From positions 124,001 to 188,000 of the forward strand of contig NZ_WRPP01000002.1 in NCBI RefSeq assembly GCF_009760405.1: a stretch of 64,000 nucleotides of DNA. Direction: 5' to 3'. The notes under the pieces are model-generated. The model was not told the origin of the DNA, did no database searches, and saw nothing but the letters and a program-made list of their open reading frames with translations. A program made the position numbers and the translations under genes. Positions within the stretch are counted from its first letter, which is position 1; each line of letters opens with the position of its first letter. This document shows positions 7,960-17,500 of this stretch, piece by piece. The DNA is from Nocardia terrae. Its GTDB lineage: Bacteria; Actinomycetota; Actinomycetes; Mycobacteriales; Mycobacteriaceae.

Positions 7960-7988
7960 TGCCATAAATGGCACTCCGCGCCATAAAT
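7960..7988. promoter_or_regulatory. Operator repeats between SDR and TetR genes
   Basis: TGCCATAAATGGCA at 7960-7973 is a 6-base inverted repeat with a 2-base spacer. Its GCCATAAAT half recurs exactly at 7980-7988, 19 bases on. The second copy is just upstream of a TAGAGT -10 hexamer (8004-8009) of the TetR gene, so bound repressor would cover the promoter. Confidence 0.7.
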
Positions 7989-8015
7989 AGTTTCGGCCCC
8001 CGCTAGAGTGCCTCC

Positions 8016-8639
8016 ATGACCAGCGACCACGCCCGCACCGGACGCCCCGCGCTCAGCGCGGCCCGCCGCGCGGCCACCCGCCGCGAGGTCGCGCTGGCCG
8101 CGGCCCACCTGTTCATCGAGAACGGTTACGGCACAACCACCGTCGAGGACATCGCGGCCGCCGCGGGCATGGGCCTGCGCACCTTCTACCGCTACTTCGC
8201 GGGCAAGGAGGACGTGCTCGCGCCCCTGCTGGCCATCGGCACCCAGGCGTGGGCCGACGAATTGGCCGCCTGCGCACCCGATCTCCCGCTGCGTGAGGCC
8301 CTGAGCGTCTCCTACCGCACCGCCACCACCCGCACGCTCACCGCCGAGGCCATCCCCGAATCCCGTCTGCGCCCGCTGGTCCGCGCCGCCACCCAGCTCC
8401 CCGCCCTGCGCGCCACCTGGCTGCGAGTCCAACAGGACTGCGAAGCCCAGCTCATCCCGATCATCGCCGCCCGCACGTCCCGCTCCGCCGACGATCTGGA
8501 CGTGGCGCTCACCGCCGCCATGGCCAACGCCGCGGTCCGTCTCGCCACCGAACTCTGGGCGGCCACCGACGAACCGGGCTCCGCCGCGGATGTCGTCGAC
8601 ACCTGCCTGTCGCGGTTGTCCGCCCACACCCTGCTGTAG
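8016..8639 (+). CDS. TetR family transcriptional regulator
   Basis: A 207-residue repressor with an N-terminal helix-turn-helix: GYGTTTVEDIAAAAGMGLRT followed by FYRYFAGKEDVL. The ATG lies six bases after a TAGAGT -10 hexamer, so the transcript is probably leaderless. It is divergent from the SDR gene at 7918, with operator-like GCCATAAAT repeats between, which points to local control of the SDR and of itself. The ligand is unknown. Confidence 0.9.
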   Translation: MTSDHARTGRPALSAARRAATRREVALAAAHLFIENGYGTTTVEDIAAAAGMGLRTFYRYFAGKEDVLAPLLAIGTQAWADELAACAPDLPLREALSVSYRTATTRTLTAEAIPESRLRPLVRAATQLPALRATWLRVQQDCEAQLIPIIAARTSRSADDLDVALTAAMANAAVRLATELWAATDEPGSAADVVDTCLSRLSAHTLL

Positions 8640-8644
8640 CCGAT

Positions 8645-9847
8645 TCAGGCGCGGGCGGAACCGCGCTGCCAGTCGGGCCAGGGGATGGTCCAGTCGCCGT
8701 TCTGCCAGATGTCGAGGGGGTCGCCGCCGGTGTTGCGGACCTCGACCACATCGCCGGGGATGACGAAGTCGTAGAACCAGGCGGCGTCGGCGGGGGAGAT
8801 GTTGAGGCAGCCGTGGGAGACGTCGGTATTGCCCTGCGCCCAGACCGATTCGGCCAGTTCGTGGACGTAGATGCCGTCGTGGCTGATGCGGACGGCCTTG
8901 TTGATGCTGGTGCGGTAGCCGAGGCGGGAATTGGTGGGCAGGCCGTAGCTGGCGGAGTCCATGATGACCGGGTCCTTGCGGTCGAGCACGGTGTAGACGC
9001 CGGGGCGGGTCCAGAACGACAGCACGCGGCCGCCGACGGTCGCGGTGCCGCCCATGCCCATGGAGGTGGGCATGGTGCGCACCAGGTTTCCGTTGTCGTA
9101 GACCTCGATCATCTTGGTGTCGTCGTCGGCGATGGCGACGTGGGCCGGACCGATGGTCACCGAGACCCGTTGGTCGCGTTGGCCGTACGCGCCGTCACCG
9201 AGCGGGATGCCGAAAAGGTTGGCGGCGACGGTGATCCGGGTGCCCGGCGCGTGGTAGCGCTCGGGCCGCCAGTGCGCGTTCTTGTCGTCGAGCCAGTACC
9301 ACGAGCCTTTGGTTGCGGGTTCGGTGACGACTTGCAGGCAGGGTTCGGCCGCGGCCCGGTCGACGGGTTCGTCGAAGTGTGCGACGAGGACGAAACCGAC
9401 TCCGTACGTGTCGTTTTCGGTCAGGTCCTCCAGGTTCGCCGAGCGCAGGGAGACGTCGACGAGGCGATCGGGCTGGACCGTGGTGCAGGTCGTGGTGGCG
9501 GTGACATCGCCGGTCTCGCCGTGCGCCACGGCTTTCGCGGTGTAGGTGTGGCCGTAGCCGAGGGGTTCGGAGCTGGTCCAGGTGTGCTGATCGGGTGTGG
9601 TCGCGCCGGGTAGCGCGCGGCCGGTCTCATCGATCCATTCGACCGAGGTCAGGGTGCCGTTCGCGACGGTGACGACGGCCGGGGCGCGGGCCCCGATCTC
9701 GGCCGGGCCGGGTGCGGGGTCGAATCGGATCACCGCGGGTCGGGGTGGTTTCGCCGGTTGCCCCGGGGTGCGGCTGCCGCATGCGGTTACGGCCAGCCCG
9801 CCCACTCCGGCGATTCCGAGCAGTAGCTCACGACGTCGCAATCCCAT
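8645..9847 (-). CDS. Lipoprotein L,D-transpeptidase (YkuD) with Ig-like domains
   Basis: A 400-residue envelope enzyme. A signal peptide ends in a lipobox (AVTAC, Cys23), two Ig-like regions follow (about 40-135 and 136-245), and then a YkuD catalytic domain. The catalytic region shows GIYVHELA and SHGCLN (residues 344-349, nucleophile Cys347), and a C-terminal tryptophan-rich segment follows. This is the layout of mycobacterial LdtMt enzymes, which make the 3-3 peptidoglycan cross-links. Its stop is 5 bases from that of the convergent TetR. Confidence 0.93.
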   Translation of the reverse strand: MGLRRRELLLGIAGVGGLAVTACGSRTPGQPAKPPRPAVIRFDPAPGPAEIGARAPAVVTVANGTLTSVEWIDETGRALPGATTPDQHTWTSSEPLGYGHTYTAKAVAHGETGDVTATTTCTTVQPDRLVDVSLRSANLEDLTENDTYGVGFVLVAHFDEPVDRAAAEPCLQVVTEPATKGSWYWLDDKNAHWRPERYHAPGTRITVAANLFGIPLGDGAYGQRDQRVSVTIGPAHVAIADDDTKMIEVYDNGNLVRTMPTSMGMGGTATVGGRVLSFWTRPGVYTVLDRKDPVIMDSASYGLPTNSRLGYRTSINKAVRISHDGIYVHELAESVWAQGNTDVSHGCLNISPADAAWFYDFVIPGDVVEVRNTGGDPLDIWQNGDWTIPWPDWQRGSARA

Positions 9848-9981
9848 CGCGTGTCTCCCTTCGCCGGGCCGTGACCCTCAGCGTGGGTCGCGCCCCGGCT
9901 CGCGGCGCGCCGACGGGCCGCGTCTGAACCGATCCGTCGTCCAACCGACACCATTCCTCGACCAAGATCGGGACGCGGGTG

Positions 9982-10560
9982 TCAGTCGGAGTAGGTCGGC
10001 CAGTTCGACAGCGTCTGATGCAAGGCGTCGACAATGTGCGGCCAGGAATCTCCCGGCGCGCGCGAGTGCGCGAACCCGCCCGCACTCTCGAGCGTCGCGA
10101 ACCCGTGAAACGTGCTGCGCAACAGCCGCGCCGCATCGAGCCCCTCGGGCTCGGCGAGCCCGTACCCGCGCAGAATCGCCGCGGTCAACTCGATGCTGCG
10201 CACCAGCGCCGGTTCCCCCGCCACCTCCGCGGGATCCATCCGTATCTGCGTGGCCGCATACCGCTCCGGAAACTCCAGCACATACTCGCGGTACGCCCCC
10301 GCGAACGCCACCAGCGCGTCCTTTCCCGCCCGTCCCGCCACCGCGGCCCCGATCCGATCGTTCAACTCCGCACTCGCCAGCAACGCCACCCGCACCCGCA
10401 GATCGTGCAAATTCCGCACGTGCACATACAAACTCGGATCCTTCACCCCGAACCGCCGCGCCACCGCCGACAAGGTCACCTTCTCGAACCCGATCTCATC
10501 GGCAAGCTCGGCCGCCCCCTGAACCACCCGCTCAGTGCTCAACCCGACCCGAGGCGACAC
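9982..10560 (-). CDS. TetR family regulator with WHG-type C-terminal domain
   Basis: A 192-residue protein: helix-turn-helix at about residues 28-50 (VTLSAVARRFGVKDPSLYVHV), then a C-terminal domain with STFHGFATLESAGGF, characteristic of the TetR_C_33 (WHG) subgroup. The GTG start at 10560 has GGAAGGAG upstream. A near-perfect dyad (10592-10612) lies in its promoter. No obvious target gene adjoins it on the other side, so it may control only itself or a distant gene. Confidence 0.9.
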   Translation of the reverse strand: MSPRVGLSTERVVQGAAELADEIGFEKVTLSAVARRFGVKDPSLYVHVRNLHDLRVRVALLASAELNDRIGAAVAGRAGKDALVAFAGAYREYVLEFPERYAATQIRMDPAEVAGEPALVRSIELTAAILRGYGLAEPEGLDAARLLRSTFHGFATLESAGGFAHSRAPGDSWPHIVDALHQTLSNWPTYSD

Positions 10561-10591
10561 CCCACCACTCCTTCCTCCATCGACCCAGCCA

Positions 10592-10612
10592 GAACCTAAG
10601 CATCATAGGTTC
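10592..10612. promoter_or_regulatory. Dyad operator upstream of TetR at 9982-10560
   Basis: GAACCTA (10592-10598) and TAGGTTC (10606-10612) are perfect inverted repeats with a 7-base spacer, centred about 42 bases upstream of the TetR start codon. Autoregulation is the likely use. Confidence 0.65.
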
Positions 10613-10765
10613 AAGATATGAGCCGACCCCTCAACCCTCAGCAGCGCTCAGCACACGGCGTTGCCAATCCAGTGCCGAGCCTGGGGATCGAGTGCCATCT
10701 GAATGATGGCGGAGACGGTGTTGACGACGGTTGAACTTGCGGTATGTGAAGTACGCCATGGCTAC

Positions 10766-10844
10766 TGGGGCTGAACGTGCATCAAGGCAGCGGAATTGGT
10801 GGAAAACCGCGTTCCGGCGGCGAATTGTGCACGAATAGGCCCAT
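10766..10844. repeat. 79-bp palindromic repeat, copy 1
   Basis: This intergenic segment matches 56204-56282 without gaps at 60 of 79 positions. Its ends are imperfect inverted repeats of about 17 bases around GTGCA. Copy 2 has far better preserved arms. It contains no open frame and no transposase lies nearby. It looks like a MITE-like or RNA-hairpin-type dispersed element. Confidence 0.8.
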
Positions 10845-10953
10845 CACGCCGAACTCTGGCGGATCGGTGCGCTGGCCGGAGTGGTCCGGCGCTGGCTACG
10901 GCCGGTTTCGGCGGGTGCGTACACTGGCGCGGTTGGTTGGGTGTGGAGAGTGG

Positions 10954-11592
10954 GTGGAGGAGTTGGGGTCGGCGCGACGGGAGCGGATTCTCGATGCGGC
11001 GCGGGAAGTTGTTGTGCGGGAGGGGTTTGCGGGGGCCAGTGTGCAGGCGATCGCGCTGGAGGCGGGGGTTACGCGGCCTACCCTTTATGGGGAGTTCGGG
11101 GATCGGGGGGTGATCTTCGCGGAGTTGCTCGATCGCGAGGAGGCGACGGTGATGGGGCTGGTGGCGGCGGGGATGCCCGAAATGCCGCTGGGCGTGGATC
11201 CGTTGGAGTTCGCGGGGGAGCTCGCCGATGTGTACCTGGAGATGGTGTCGTGTGCGCCGCGGAGTTGGCAGTTCGTGCTGATGCCGTCGGAGGGGGCGCC
11301 GCCGGGGACGTTCGAGCGGGTGCAGCGGGGGAAGGCCGCGATTCGGAAACGCAGTGCGGTGCTCATCGCGCAGGCGGCTCGGGCTCGGGGGCGGGAGGTG
11401 GATGCCGAGCTGTTGAGTCATGCGGCGTTGGCCGTCGGGGAGACGGCCGCGCGGCTGGTGCTCGAGGCGGGAGAGGCGGGGGAGCGGGCCGAGGTGGCGC
11501 GGACGCTGCGGTGGCTGGCGCGTCGGGTCATCGCCGGAACGAACGGTGAGACCGGGATTCAGAACACTCCGCCGCCCGCGCCGATGTTCTGA
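10954..11592 (+). CDS. TetR family transcriptional regulator
   Basis: A 212-residue protein with helix-turn-helix at about residues 25-45 (GASVQAIALEAGVTRPTLYGEF) and a helical C-terminal domain containing PRSWQFVLMPSEGAPPGTFERV. That segment is shared in form with the TetR at 12382 (PDSWRLVYFPIDGVPPALRERV), so the two are paralogues. GTG 10954 was preferred because a TACACT -10 hexamer at 10920-10925 makes the in-frame GTG at 10915 lie outside the transcript. Its 3' end overlaps the convergent SDR by 34 bases. Confidence 0.88.
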   Translation: MEELGSARRERILDAAREVVVREGFAGASVQAIALEAGVTRPTLYGEFGDRGVIFAELLDREEATVMGLVAAGMPEMPLGVDPLEFAGELADVYLEMVSCAPRSWQFVLMPSEGAPPGTFERVQRGKAAIRKRSAVLIAQAARARGREVDAELLSHAALAVGETAARLVLEAGEAGERAEVARTLRWLARRVIAGTNGETGIQNTPPPAPMF

Positions 11593-12290
11593 CCGGTGAT
11601 CCAGCGCGCGTCCGGGCTCGCCAGGAAGGCGGCGACATCGGCGATGTCGCCGGGCGTGCCGATACGGCCGAACGGGGACATGTCGGCGGCCACCTCCCGG
11701 TCGCGCGCCGGCAGCAGGTCGGTGTCGGTGAAGCCGGGCGAGAGCGCGTTGACGGTGATGCCGCGCGGGCCGAGCTCACGCGACAGCACGCGAACGAACT
11801 GTTCGATCGCACCCTTGCTGCCGAGGTAGAGCGATGTCTCGGTGAAGAACATCTTGGTGCCTCCGGTCGAGGTGACCACGATCCGGCCGCCGTCGCGCAT
11901 GCGCAGCGCGGCTTCCTTCAAGGTGAAGAACACACTCTTGACGTTGGCGGCGAAGAGATGGTCGAAGTCGCCCTCGGTGCAGTCCACCAAGGGTTTGACG
12001 ATGGCGTCCGCGGCATTGGCCACGACGATGTCGATCGATCCGAATTCGTGTTCCGCACGGTCGAACAGGTGGGTCACATTGGCCGGGACCGACAGATCGG
12101 CCCTGACCGCGATGGCCTTTCCGCCGCCCGCCTCGATCTGCTCGACGACCTCGCCCGCCGGTCCGTCGTTCTTCAGATAGCTCACCACGACCGCGGCTCC
12201 GCGCTCGGCCAGGCGCACCGCGACGGCGCGTCCGATACCGCGGGAACTGCCGGTGACGACCGCGACCCTGCCCGAGAGATTGCCCGTCAT
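11559..12290 (-). CDS. SDR-family oxidoreductase (FabG-like)
   Basis: A 243-residue classical SDR. TGSSRGIGRAVA is near residues 12-23, then VVANAADAI, and the active-site region VTSTGGTKMFFTETSLYLGSKGA has Tyr and Lys four apart. The C-terminus ITGQNIGAGGGVF is FabG-like. It lies between two paralogous TetR genes: one converges and overlaps its 3' end, and the other starts 91 bases upstream in the opposite direction. Those repressors are its likely controllers. Confidence 0.9.
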   Translation of the reverse strand: MTGNLSGRVAVVTGSSRGIGRAVAVRLAERGAAVVVSYLKNDGPAGEVVEQIEAGGGKAIAVRADLSVPANVTHLFDRAEHEFGSIDIVVANAADAIVKPLVDCTEGDFDHLFAANVKSVFFTLKEAALRMRDGGRIVVTSTGGTKMFFTETSLYLGSKGAIEQFVRVLSRELGPRGITVNALSPGFTDTDLLPARDREVAADMSPFGRIGTPGDIADVAAFLASPDARWITGQNIGAGGGVF

Positions 12291-12381
12291 CCTTCGACGG
12301 TATCGCATCGAAAGCCCTGAGGAGACGGGCTTTTCGGGGCCACCGGCCCGCTTCATCCTGGGCCGCAAGTACACTCGCGTG

Positions 12382-13029
12382 GTGTACGCCGCACCGGCCA
12401 AACGACGCTACGCCAAACGACTCTCACCCGCGGACCGGCGCGAACAACTGCTCGACGCCGCCATGCGCATCGTCGCCGACGCCGGGTTCGGTGAGGTCAG
12501 CATTGCCGCGGTCGCCGAGCGGGCCGATGTCACGCGACCGGTCGTCTACGACTGCTTCGGCAGCCGGGACGAGTTGCTGGATCAGCTCATTCGGCGCGAG
12601 ACCGGCCGGATGGGTGCGGCGGTGGCGCGGGCCATGGCGGAGCTGACCGATCCCGGCGGGCGTGACCGGGCGAGCATGCTGCGGGCCGCGCTGGAGCGTT
12701 TCCTCGCCGAGGTGCGGGCCGTGCCGGACAGCTGGCGGCTGGTCTATTTCCCGATCGACGGGGTGCCTCCGGCCTTGCGTGAACGGGTCGCGCGCTCCCG
12801 GGACGATCTGCGAATCCCCTTGCGGCAGGCCCTGAGCGAATGGCTGGCCGACCATCCCGCCGCCGCGGCGCAGGTGAATCTCGACGTGCTGGTGCGCCTG
12901 GTGCAGGGACTGATCCAGACCGGCGCGCGGCTGGTGCTCGACGACCCGGAGCGGTTCGACAGCGCCCGCGTGCTCACCCTGGTCGACTATCTCTTCACCG
13001 ACCAGGCTGAGCGACACGAAAACGGCTGA
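12382..13029 (+). CDS. TetR family transcriptional regulator
   Basis: A 215-residue regulator: a basic N-terminus, then REQLLDAAMRIVADAGFGEV and DVTRPVVYDCFGSRDELLDQ (helix-turn-helix about residues 40-60). GTG 12382 lies six bases after a TACACT -10 hexamer (12370-12375), so a leaderless transcript is likely. It is a paralogue of the TetR at 10954. Its last codons and stop are the first unit of a 19-bp tandem repeat (13006 onward). The divergent SDR gene is the probable target. Confidence 0.9.
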   Translation: MYAAPAKRRYAKRLSPADRREQLLDAAMRIVADAGFGEVSIAAVAERADVTRPVVYDCFGSRDELLDQLIRRETGRMGAAVARAMAELTDPGGRDRASMLRAALERFLAEVRAVPDSWRLVYFPIDGVPPALRERVARSRDDLRIPLRQALSEWLADHPAAAAQVNLDVLVRLVQGLIQTGARLVLDDPERFDSARVLTLVDYLFTDQAERHENG

Positions 13030-13078
13030 GCGAGACGAAAACGGCTGAGCGAGACGAAAACGGCTGAGCGACAGGCCG
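13006..13078. repeat. 19-bp tandem repeat spanning a stop codon
   Basis: Three consecutive units of GCTGAGCGAGACGAAAACG start at 13006, 13025 and 13044 (the first has one difference), followed by a partial fourth at 13063. The first unit encodes the C-terminal residues of the TetR protein, and its stop TGA is at 13027-13029. The repeat therefore duplicates coding sequence and stop into the intergenic space before the convergent lipase gene. Confidence 0.9.
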
Positions 13079-13082
13079 AGTC

Positions 13083-14414
13083 TCAGGCGCCGGGGAATCC
13101 GGGCGGCAGCGGAGCGAAGGCGGCCATGAACTTCGGGCCGGGCGGCAGACCCCGCAGCACCGCGCTGGTCCAGGCCACCGCGGGCAGCCACCCGGTGACC
13201 GCGTTGGTGACGTGCTCGGGCACCGGCACCGTGTAGAAGCGCAGGTCCGCGCCCCGATCCCAGTAGGACTGGACGGTCGGCAGCACGACCTCGGCGGGCG
13301 GGATCAGCTCGTCCCACAAGCCGTGCCACCACAGGATCGGGGTGTCGGGGATGTAGTGGCCGAGGCTGTTGTCCTGCAACACCTTCACCACCTCCGGCGA
13401 GGACTGCAGCGACTTGCCCGGCTGGAAGTAGTCGCTGATCGGCCGCCACATGCCGGTGAGCGCGGCGGTGGCGTAGCAGCGGTGCTGCATGTCCGCGACG
13501 ATCTGCTGCCCCTCGGGAGTGAGCAGGTCCGCGGCGTCGAACACGTCCGGGTATTCGCGTGAGAGCGAGACGAATCCGAGCCACATGGTGAAGTTGCTGA
13601 TCCCGGTGATGCCCGGCTCGTGCTTGGTGGCGTAGTCGGCCTGCTCCAGCAGGTTGCCGGGCGTACCGCCGATGGTGGTGCCGAGCAGGCGCACATCGGG
13701 GGCGTAGGTGGCGCGCAGCTCGGCGGCGCGAATCGAGCCCGACCCGCCGCCGGAGTACCCGTAGAGCGCGATCCCGGAATCCGAAAGCCCCAGTCCCGGA
13801 TCGTTCTTCATGGCCCGCAGGCTGTCGAGAACCATCTTGCCCTCGGCGTAGGTGTTGAACGTGTTGAACTTGCCGTCGAAGTCGGGCACGTTGATCGCGA
13901 AGCCCTGCATCAGCCAATAGATGGCCAGCGTCGACTCCTTCATGGTCCCGACCTGCAGCGTGTGCGACGGATTGCACGAGGAGTCGGTGGAGTCGATGGC
14001 CTCCTGGAACGACATCACCGGCCGCGCGCTGCCCTGCCACGGAATCCCCGGCACGATCACGGTGGTCGCGGTGACGATCGGATTGCCGTGCACATCCTCG
14101 GACCGGAACAGCAACTGCTTGGTGTACACCGGAATCGGCAGCCCCAGCAGCCGGGTCTGCACCTCACGGCTGCGCACGATCTGTCCCGGCGCATACGACT
14201 CCAGATCCGCCGGATCGTCGTACCAGGGATCCTGATCCGGCACCGGAATCGGCAACGCCTGATAAACCTGCGGCTCACTCGGCAACTGCGGCAACTGATT
14301 CTGATCCGGCGGAAACACCGGCGGGAACCCCGCATCCGCCTGCGCCACCCCGGTCCCCATCGCCACGCACGCGGCCGCCAACGCCAGCGTCATCCGCCTC
14401 CGGGACTTGCCCAT
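13083..14414 (-). CDS. Secreted lipase of the LIP family
   Basis: A 443-residue secreted protein. A signal peptide (about 1-27, ending AQADA) is followed by a proline-rich stretch and an alpha/beta-hydrolase of the actinobacterial/fungal secretory lipase family. The nucleophile elbow is GYSGGG (residues 219-224, Ser221); LWDELIPP near 370 and PEHV near 400 supply the likely Asp and His. GGAGGAG precedes the ATG. Substrates in this family are triacylglycerols and similar esters. Confidence 0.93.
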   Translation of the reverse strand: MGKSRRRMTLALAAACVAMGTGVAQADAGFPPVFPPDQNQLPQLPSEPQVYQALPIPVPDQDPWYDDPADLESYAPGQIVRSREVQTRLLGLPIPVYTKQLLFRSEDVHGNPIVTATTVIVPGIPWQGSARPVMSFQEAIDSTDSSCNPSHTLQVGTMKESTLAIYWLMQGFAINVPDFDGKFNTFNTYAEGKMVLDSLRAMKNDPGLGLSDSGIALYGYSGGGSGSIRAAELRATYAPDVRLLGTTIGGTPGNLLEQADYATKHEPGITGISNFTMWLGFVSLSREYPDVFDAADLLTPEGQQIVADMQHRCYATAALTGMWRPISDYFQPGKSLQSSPEVVKVLQDNSLGHYIPDTPILWWHGLWDELIPPAEVVLPTVQSYWDRGADLRFYTVPVPEHVTNAVTGWLPAVAWTSAVLRGLPPGPKFMAAFAPLPPGFPGA

Positions 14415-14565
14415 GACTCCTCCGAATCACCGATGATCCGTGCGGCCGCCCTCACACGCGCACCGCATCCATGTTCCAGCTCACAGGAAACCGCTGCTCA
14501 GCACTACTGACAGGAGGCTGAGCCGCGGTGGTTCCATTTTGTGCAGGTGCACAGGGCGGTGGTGG

Positions 14566-17500
14566 TCAACTGCCGTGGCAGTACGGGTGATACGGCAGGC
14601 TGGGCAGATACTGCTTCCAGAGGTCCTCGGTCCAGAACGTGCCGGTGACCTCGCAGATGCGGTCGATGGCGTGCTGAGTGTCGAGGTCCCAGAGGGCGAA
14701 GGTGCCATCGGCTGTCAGGGCGGCCAAGAGGTTGTCGCCGGGGGCGAGGGTAGAGCCGTCGGCGTATCCGCTCGTGGGCGTGAGCGTCGCGAGCTCGGAG
14801 GGATGGTCGCGATCGGTGAAGTCCCACAGTCTCAGGACGTTGTCGAAGCCGAGGACGAACAGGGTACGGGAGTCCAGGGTGAAGAAGGCTCCCCCGGGTG
14901 CAGGCAGTTTCGTCGCGATCGGGTGGCCGAGCCGTCGTGGTGCGCGCGGATCGCTGATATCCCACGGCTGCATGGTTCCATTGGCGGACACCACCATGGT
15001 GCGCATGTCGGGTGCGAAGGTGATCGGGTTCTTGTCGGACGCGCGAGTACGCATCAGCTCGGCGACCTGGCTCGGGTGCGACCGATCTGCGAGGCTCCAC
15101 AGTGTCGTCACCGATTCCGCATTGTCGCCCGTACCGGAGGTCACGGTCTCGATCATCGTCTTGCTGTCGGGGCCGAAGTCGAACTGCGCGTTGTCCGGCA
15201 ACTGGATCGGGCCACCGAGGGCAGCCGGCCGAAGTGGGTCCGTGAGGTCCCACAACTGCACCGAATGGTGTTCGTCGACGGTGGAGACTGTGCGGAAATC
15301 ATCGCTTATGGACCAGAGGCGCAAGGACTTCGGGCCGGGGAAGGTCCAGGCGCCCCGCGAATGCGGGGCGGCCGGATCGGACAGATCGACCGTGGTCATG
15401 GTGCTGTGCGCCATGTCCAACTCGAGCAACGTGCTGCCGTCGGGCGCCAGCAGGGTCGAGTCGGTACCCGGATCCGTGTTGTATTCGGTGATCAATTCGG
15501 GTGCCTGCGGATTTCGCACATTCCAGAGTGCGGTCGACCGTGGAGAAGCGGACCCGATCGCCAGCTCGGTGCCGTTCGCCTCGAACCTGGAGACATCCTT
15601 CGAGCCCGGCCTGGTCGGGGTGAGCGCGGGCGGCAGCGACCAGGTGTGGAGGTCGCCGGTGGACGCTCCGGCGATCAGGCCGCGGCCGTCGCCGGTAAAG
15701 GCCAGCGCGCGCGGGCTCGGGTAGCACGTGAATCGGTCTTCCGGGGCATCGCCGAGTTTGAAGCGGCAGGTTGCGGGGCTCACGGCCAGACCGTCGACCA
15801 GCACGGTCGGGTCGGCGGGATCGGTCACGTTCAAGACGGTCACCGCCTTGCCGACCGCGGCGGCGAGACTGTGTCCGTCGGGTGCGAAGTCCAGCGCGGA
15901 CAGTCCGCCGTGGTCGATCTCCCGGCCCGAGGCGAGCCGCGGATGCGCTGGATCGGCGATGTCCCACAGCTGCACGATGGCGTGTGAGCCCGACTCCGGG
16001 GTCATGCCGACGGCCAGTAATGCGCTGTCCGGGCGGAACGAGAGGTCCTGAATACCGCCCGTCACAGCGGATTCCGCGGTCGTGGCGAATCCCGGTGCCA
16101 GCGGAGTGGGCGCGCCGGGATCCGCGACATTCCACAGCTCGACGGAGTCGAGCGGTGTCGTGCCCTTCCGTTCGAGCCGATCGATCCGGGCGAGCAGGCG
16201 CCCGTCGGGACTGAAATGCAGTGCGCCGAATCCCGCCGATCCGTGCAGCTCGCGGGTGGCTCGCTGGATCGGTGCGGTGGGATTGCTCACGTCCCACAGC
16301 GTCAGCCGGTCCCAGGTCATCGTCGCGAGGGTGCGGCCGTCCGGACCGAATGCCAATCCGAGCTGACCCGAATCGGTTGGTAGCTGTGCGATCTGGCGAG
16401 GGCTGGCGGCATTCGATGTGTCCCACAGCGTGACAATGGGTTTCGGGGGAGTCTGGACATGCGAGACGACGCTCGCGGCGGGTGCGGTGGCCAGCAGTCG
16501 GGCGGTGGGATCGACAGCCACCTCACCGATGTCGCTGAGCTGCTGGCCGAGCTGTCGCGGATGCTTCGGGTCGATGGTGTCCCATACTCGCAGGTCGCCG
16601 TCGAGATCCAGCGAGACAAGCGTCCGAGCGGCCGGCCGGTACGCGATCCGGGTGATCGACTCGGTATGGCCGGGAGTGACCGACAACAGTGGAGTTGCCT
16701 GGGACTGCAGCAATCTGGAGCGCACCGTCGGATCGCCGGGCCGGAGCCGCCACGCGATGAGGTTCAGCTGGGCGGCCAGTGACGGGTCCGAGCGTTGCGC
16801 GCGGTCGGCCGCGAGCAGTATTGCGGCGAACTCGTTGTCGGCGCGCCGCTGATCGGAGAGCCGGATCTGGGCGTACAGGCCGATACCGAGCACGAGCAGA
16901 CCGACGCCGAGTAGGGCGAGAACCGCACGGAGGCGACGGGATCGGCGTCGGCTGGTGCCGGCGAGGCCCACGGAGCGGGCGAGGAACTCCTGGGCCAGCG
17001 GCCCGACCGGTGGCGGATCGGCGTGCTCGCGCGCGTTCTGTAGGCGGTTGCCCCGATAGAGCAGCGACGGATCCCGGTCCTGGGCCACCCATTCCGCGGC
17101 GTCGGTCTCGATGCGCTGGCGGATGAGATACCCGACGCGGTCCTCGTCGATCCAATCGCGCAGGCGGGGCCAGGCGGTGAGGACGATCTCGTGGGTGAGG
17201 GTGACCGCGTCGGCGTCGAGGGTGACCAGGCGGGTGCGGGAGAGCAGTTCCAGGGCGGCGGTGGCGTTCTCGTGGTCGCCGGTGCGGGCGAGGAGTTCGT
17301 CTCGGGGCACTGTCCGCCGGGTGTCGCGGGCATCCTGGCTGACCGTGACGAGCCCGAGCAGCATGGTCCGTGCCGCCGTCTGCTGGTCGGAAGAGAGTTC
17401 GTTCCAGGCGTATTCGGCGGTCTCGGCGACCGAGCCGACCACGCCGCCCGCTTGCCGGTAGCCCGCGATGGTGAGGCGGCGGCCCTCGCGGTGCTGCCAG

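Larger units (their letters stand above)
10561..10953. other. Intergenic region with operator and palindromic repeat
   Basis: No gene is supported here. The left end holds the operator of the minus-strand TetR (10592-10612) and the middle holds a 79-bp palindromic repeat (10766-10844). The right end has a TACACT -10 hexamer (10920-10925) for the next TetR gene. The rest shows no recognisable feature. Confidence 0.7.

Noticed and set aside
6939..8627. Long minus-strand frame across the SDR/TetR region
   Set aside because: Antisense to the TetR and out of frame with the SDR; arginine/glycine-rich low-complexity translation typical of GC shadows.
10766..10844. Insertion sequence at the 79-bp repeat
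   Set aside because: Too short for a transposase, and none lies nearby; at most a nonautonomous element.
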